Part shown: positions 60,977 through 64,000 of the stretch, in pieces
How the letters are laid out: the number at the start of each line of letters is the position of its first letter
Numbering within the stretch: the first letter of the stretch is position 1
DNA from: Panaeolus papilionaceus
Taxonomy: Eukaryota > Basidiomycota > Agaricomycetes > Agaricales
Direction: 5' to 3'
Assembly (NCBI GenBank): GCA_015501605.1
Contig: JADNRZ010000005.1
Span: 1,178,001-1,242,000 of the forward strand
Length of the DNA stretch: 64,000 nucleotides
Position numbers and translations under genes: made by a program
The notes under the pieces: model-generated
The model's database searches: none
What the model was told of the DNA's origin: nothing
Seen by the model: the letters and a program-made list of their open reading frames with translations, nothing else

Positions 60977-63900
60977 TGTTGTACGTAGAAGAGTGGATGA
61001 GAGGGACGATAGTAGTGAGGAGAAGAAGATGAGGAGAGCTTGAGTTGTCGAACATGATTGAATCGGCTTGTATAAAAATAAATTGGAGGACTGTCTAAAC
61101 CTGGCGCGTCTGAGAGTTGCCCTTCGTTAATATCACTTCGAGGCAGAAACGAGGCATCAGTCCACAATGACACCCATATGGGGATAGTACACATACCCTT
61201 TTTAGTTATTCAGAGTTGCCGACTTTCTTCACATTCAATTCACAGAATCACACATATCACAATCATCAACCCTGTACCAAAAGATTAACGTCAGCTCCCT
61301 GAAATTATAACTCACTCCATGAAATTTCTATACCGTTTGACGATCTTATACCATACCTATCATCCTTAAAGAAATAAACCGTTATTTCTGTCGGATTTAC
61401 TGCCATTGGTCAACTTGTTGTCGTGGGATAGCTGATAGAGGCACGAGGCTTTTGCTCATATAACTTCGTTTGTTTCCGTCTATCAAGCAAAGAGGTTAAC
61501 AAAGCTCTGTGGATAACGACTTATTATCTAACCAGAAAAACGTATCAAAGCCACTTTATGACTTACCGGCAAGACATCGACACATACTAACGATGATGAC
61601 CTAGTGCTCCTCCGCCAGACTGAGAGATGATTCGCACTTACCCGCCAGATGATCGATAATCATGCATCATGAGCGATGCCGCGGAGTCTGGATTGTTTCC
61701 GTCTCTTCTGTCTGACAGTCTTCCGTTAAAACGTGCATGCCCAGCAGGAGAGTATTCGGTTCAATTCTCACAGTGATGGTGTAAAGGTTAACAAACATAT
61801 CACGCACCATTTTCGGACTGAACGCCTAGTGATGCAGTCCGTCAAAAGGTTCTCGGTATCAGGGTTCACTGTGATAGTCTGTAGTAATAGTATCGCGTCG
61901 ACCCGCGACGGAAATATCCCGATGAGTCAGTCAAGCATCAATAAGCTTCCTGACTTGTGCCTTCCCTCGACGACGAGATTGGCAAGTCGCTCATCCGTGT
62001 CACAGGCATGCAGGCTCTCGAAGGTGCACTAGTGACCGCAGATGGGTGAGGTTCATTCCAGATAAACCTGTTCAATAGACATATTTCATTGTTAAATCGC
62101 GGTAGTGCCTCATTAACGAAAGATAACTGTCAAGCAAGACCGAGGGTTAGGGTGATGCCGCGTTGCGAAATTCAACAGACAAGTCAAAAGAAAACGATGA
62201 CTCACTTATTGTAGGAGAAAATGAAATATTTACCCTACTACATAACTGTAGCTTATCAATACGACACAAAAGTAGTCAAATCTGTCCCTCGTGTAGCCGT
62301 CTGACTTGGGTGGAATCGTTTGTCTGGCGATTTTGGCGATTTTGAGAGAGCTTGATTTCCTCAACCGTCTCATTTGTTGTGCCCTGTTTGGTTGTTCCAC
62401 ACTTGTCATTTTGGAGGTATTCGCGCCTCTTTGGGGAATCCTGATCTGAATTTCCGTCTAGGCCAGCACAAATCCAAGCACCATTCGAACGTATTTCGAG
62501 GCGTTTGTTGGACCTTTCCCTTGTGGAGGTTGTTTTCGAACATATTCGCGTACATACCCCTCATTCATTCCGAAATATTTGCATCGTCTAAACTCCGCAA
62601 ATGACCCTGCCCTTATTGCAAGGCACGAGTCCTCTGAACTCGAACTTGAACGAACCCGATCGGGTGGCAGAGAGAGAGATTCATTAAAATTGATGGAACA
62701 TCCCGGAACTACTCTAGTGTGTTTCAACAAAGGGATATTTCGAAGAACTACAGTATCACGAATGTTTATTTTGCTACTCACTACGTCTGCAGGTGGCCAG
62801 CATCGATGGGTATCAATATATCATTCCAGATCCTACAGATAATCGTAATCTAAGCGAAATTAAACTAAAATTAAACTTTGGAAGATCCCTTCTGTCAAAT
62901 GATACCAAAGGACACCCTCGAACTCAAGACTGTCTGCAAGACTCGGGCACCAAATCATTCGAACTAAATGTAAATCTAGAATCATTGCCACTCGTTAGCG
63001 TTTCTTCAAGTATGACTGTAGTCGCTGAGAAGTCAGAGCGCCTCGATAATTGATAAGTCTGGACATTGTCTCCCACCTGAACCTTCGAGAACAATAGCGA
63101 ACGACTGACAACCGTCGGACAAGCAATTGCTTTCCAAGTCATCAGCCTGTCGTGATCGAAGAGACTCGAATAACGGGTTACCCTCGTGCAGTCATGGGTG
63201 CAGCTGGTTTTATGCCCGCTCGCAGCACATCAACACCCGGGCAGAAATCCTCATGTTTGCCGACCGTTCACGCAGAATGGACGGGGTGCGGATGCAGACA
63301 CGATAAAACCTCCCTCCACGCGACCTCTTCCATCAGAGGTGGTCCGTCGAGCTAAGCAACCTTTCTTGACTTCTGCTTCAGCTCAGTTACTGCTTAGAAT
63401 AAGGCGAACAGGTGACAGGTGGCCCAAGGCAGTCGAGGAACTTCCAGAATATTCGGACAAAGGAACGCCACAACACTTTTGACGGATAATCCTTGTCAAA
63501 AAAAACTCAAAGGCTGTTGTGGATACGAGGAGCATTGCGCAAGTTTCCGTCCGTACAAGCTATGTATGTGCCGCCGTGTGATGTCGTGATGCGTACAAAG
63601 GGCTCGGCGGGATGATGGTATCACCACCCTTTTCAATGAACGAATCACAATACAGACTAGGACTCCGAGCCTGGCATAAAAATAGCTGCTATCGAAGCTT
63701 GAGAAGCCACTGTTGAAGACATTGGCCAGGCCCAGTATGCCACATTACTGTTACTTCTGCGAATATGGTCTCCCTCGAAAGGATGTGCAAGCAGCCGACC
63801 CACAACAACGATGAGGGTTACAATATAATTGCATTGTGGTAGACCCTAATTCTTGATTTGAGGTCCAAACGGTAATTGTCGCCCGGATACAATGGGCGCC

Positions 63901-64000
63901 CTTTTGGCTGTGGTGCAGGCTGCTGCATGCGGGCACCATCGATTGTCAACCCCATGTCTGCCGCCGTCTATAGCTTGTAGATTATCGAGCGCGTTGAAAA
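60977..64000. other. No supportable gene
   Basis: The first 300 bases should be the HMG-box gene promoter and 5' leader. The remaining 2.7 kb has only short frames without family features. I saw no transposon ends, tRNA fold or tandem array. Some segments around 62.4-62.8 kb and 63.2-63.5 kb may be degraded coding or transposon DNA, but nothing can be named. Confidence 0.45.

Overview
The window looks like nuclear DNA of a filamentous basidiomycete, most likely an Agaricomycete. The genes are dense and cut by many short introns of about 45 to 65 nt. They include families typical of that class: a Plavaka-type DNA transposon, F-box/leucine-rich-repeat-like proteins, small G-domain proteins in tandem, and GH10 xylanases, one with a fungal CBM1 cellulose-binding module. 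I saw no rRNA, tRNA or CRISPR. All gene models were spliced by eye from reading frame, splice sites and family alignment, so exon ends are predictions.

Layout. 1-4.2 kb: a CsbD-like stress protein whose upstream region is partly duplicated, then a graveyard with an eroded G-domain gene and a Tc1/mariner transposase relic. 4.2-10.7 kb: an apparently complete Plavaka element with 15-bp terminal inverted repeats, CAAAGAC-rich subterminal repeats, an intact 950-residue transposase and a divergent 602-residue companion gene. 11.5-15.5 kb: a large RNA-binding protein with two RRMs. 15.5-20.4 kb: a gene-poor stretch. 20.4-26.5 kb: three tandem G-domain proteins with matching intron positions and a shared cysteine cluster near the C-terminus, plus an unrecognised convergent gene.

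27.1-32.9 kb holds housekeeping genes: mitochondrial methionyl-tRNA formyltransferase, a divergent Ras-like protein, phosphopantothenate-cysteine ligase and RNA polymerase subunit Rpb10. 33.4-44.4 kb holds four F-box-type genes around KGD2, the E2 subunit of 2-oxoglutarate dehydrogenase. 44.5-45.5 kb is a mitoribosomal protein (mL59 type). 46.8-51 kb has an intact CBM1-GH10 xylanase followed by a decaying GH10 copy. 51.7-54.9 kb has an FAD monooxygenase and a GST-like protein. 56-58.8 kb is an EH-domain endocytosis protein (Eps15/Ede1 type). 59.7-61 kb is an HMG-box transcription factor. The last 3 kb shows no gene I can support.

The most notable signals are three predicted 2-nt micro-exons (two xylanase copies and the Ras-like gene), four predicted GC-AG introns (one at a site where the paralogue has GT), a start codon alone on a 3-nt exon in RPB10, the G-domain gene family, and the intact transposon with its companion gene.
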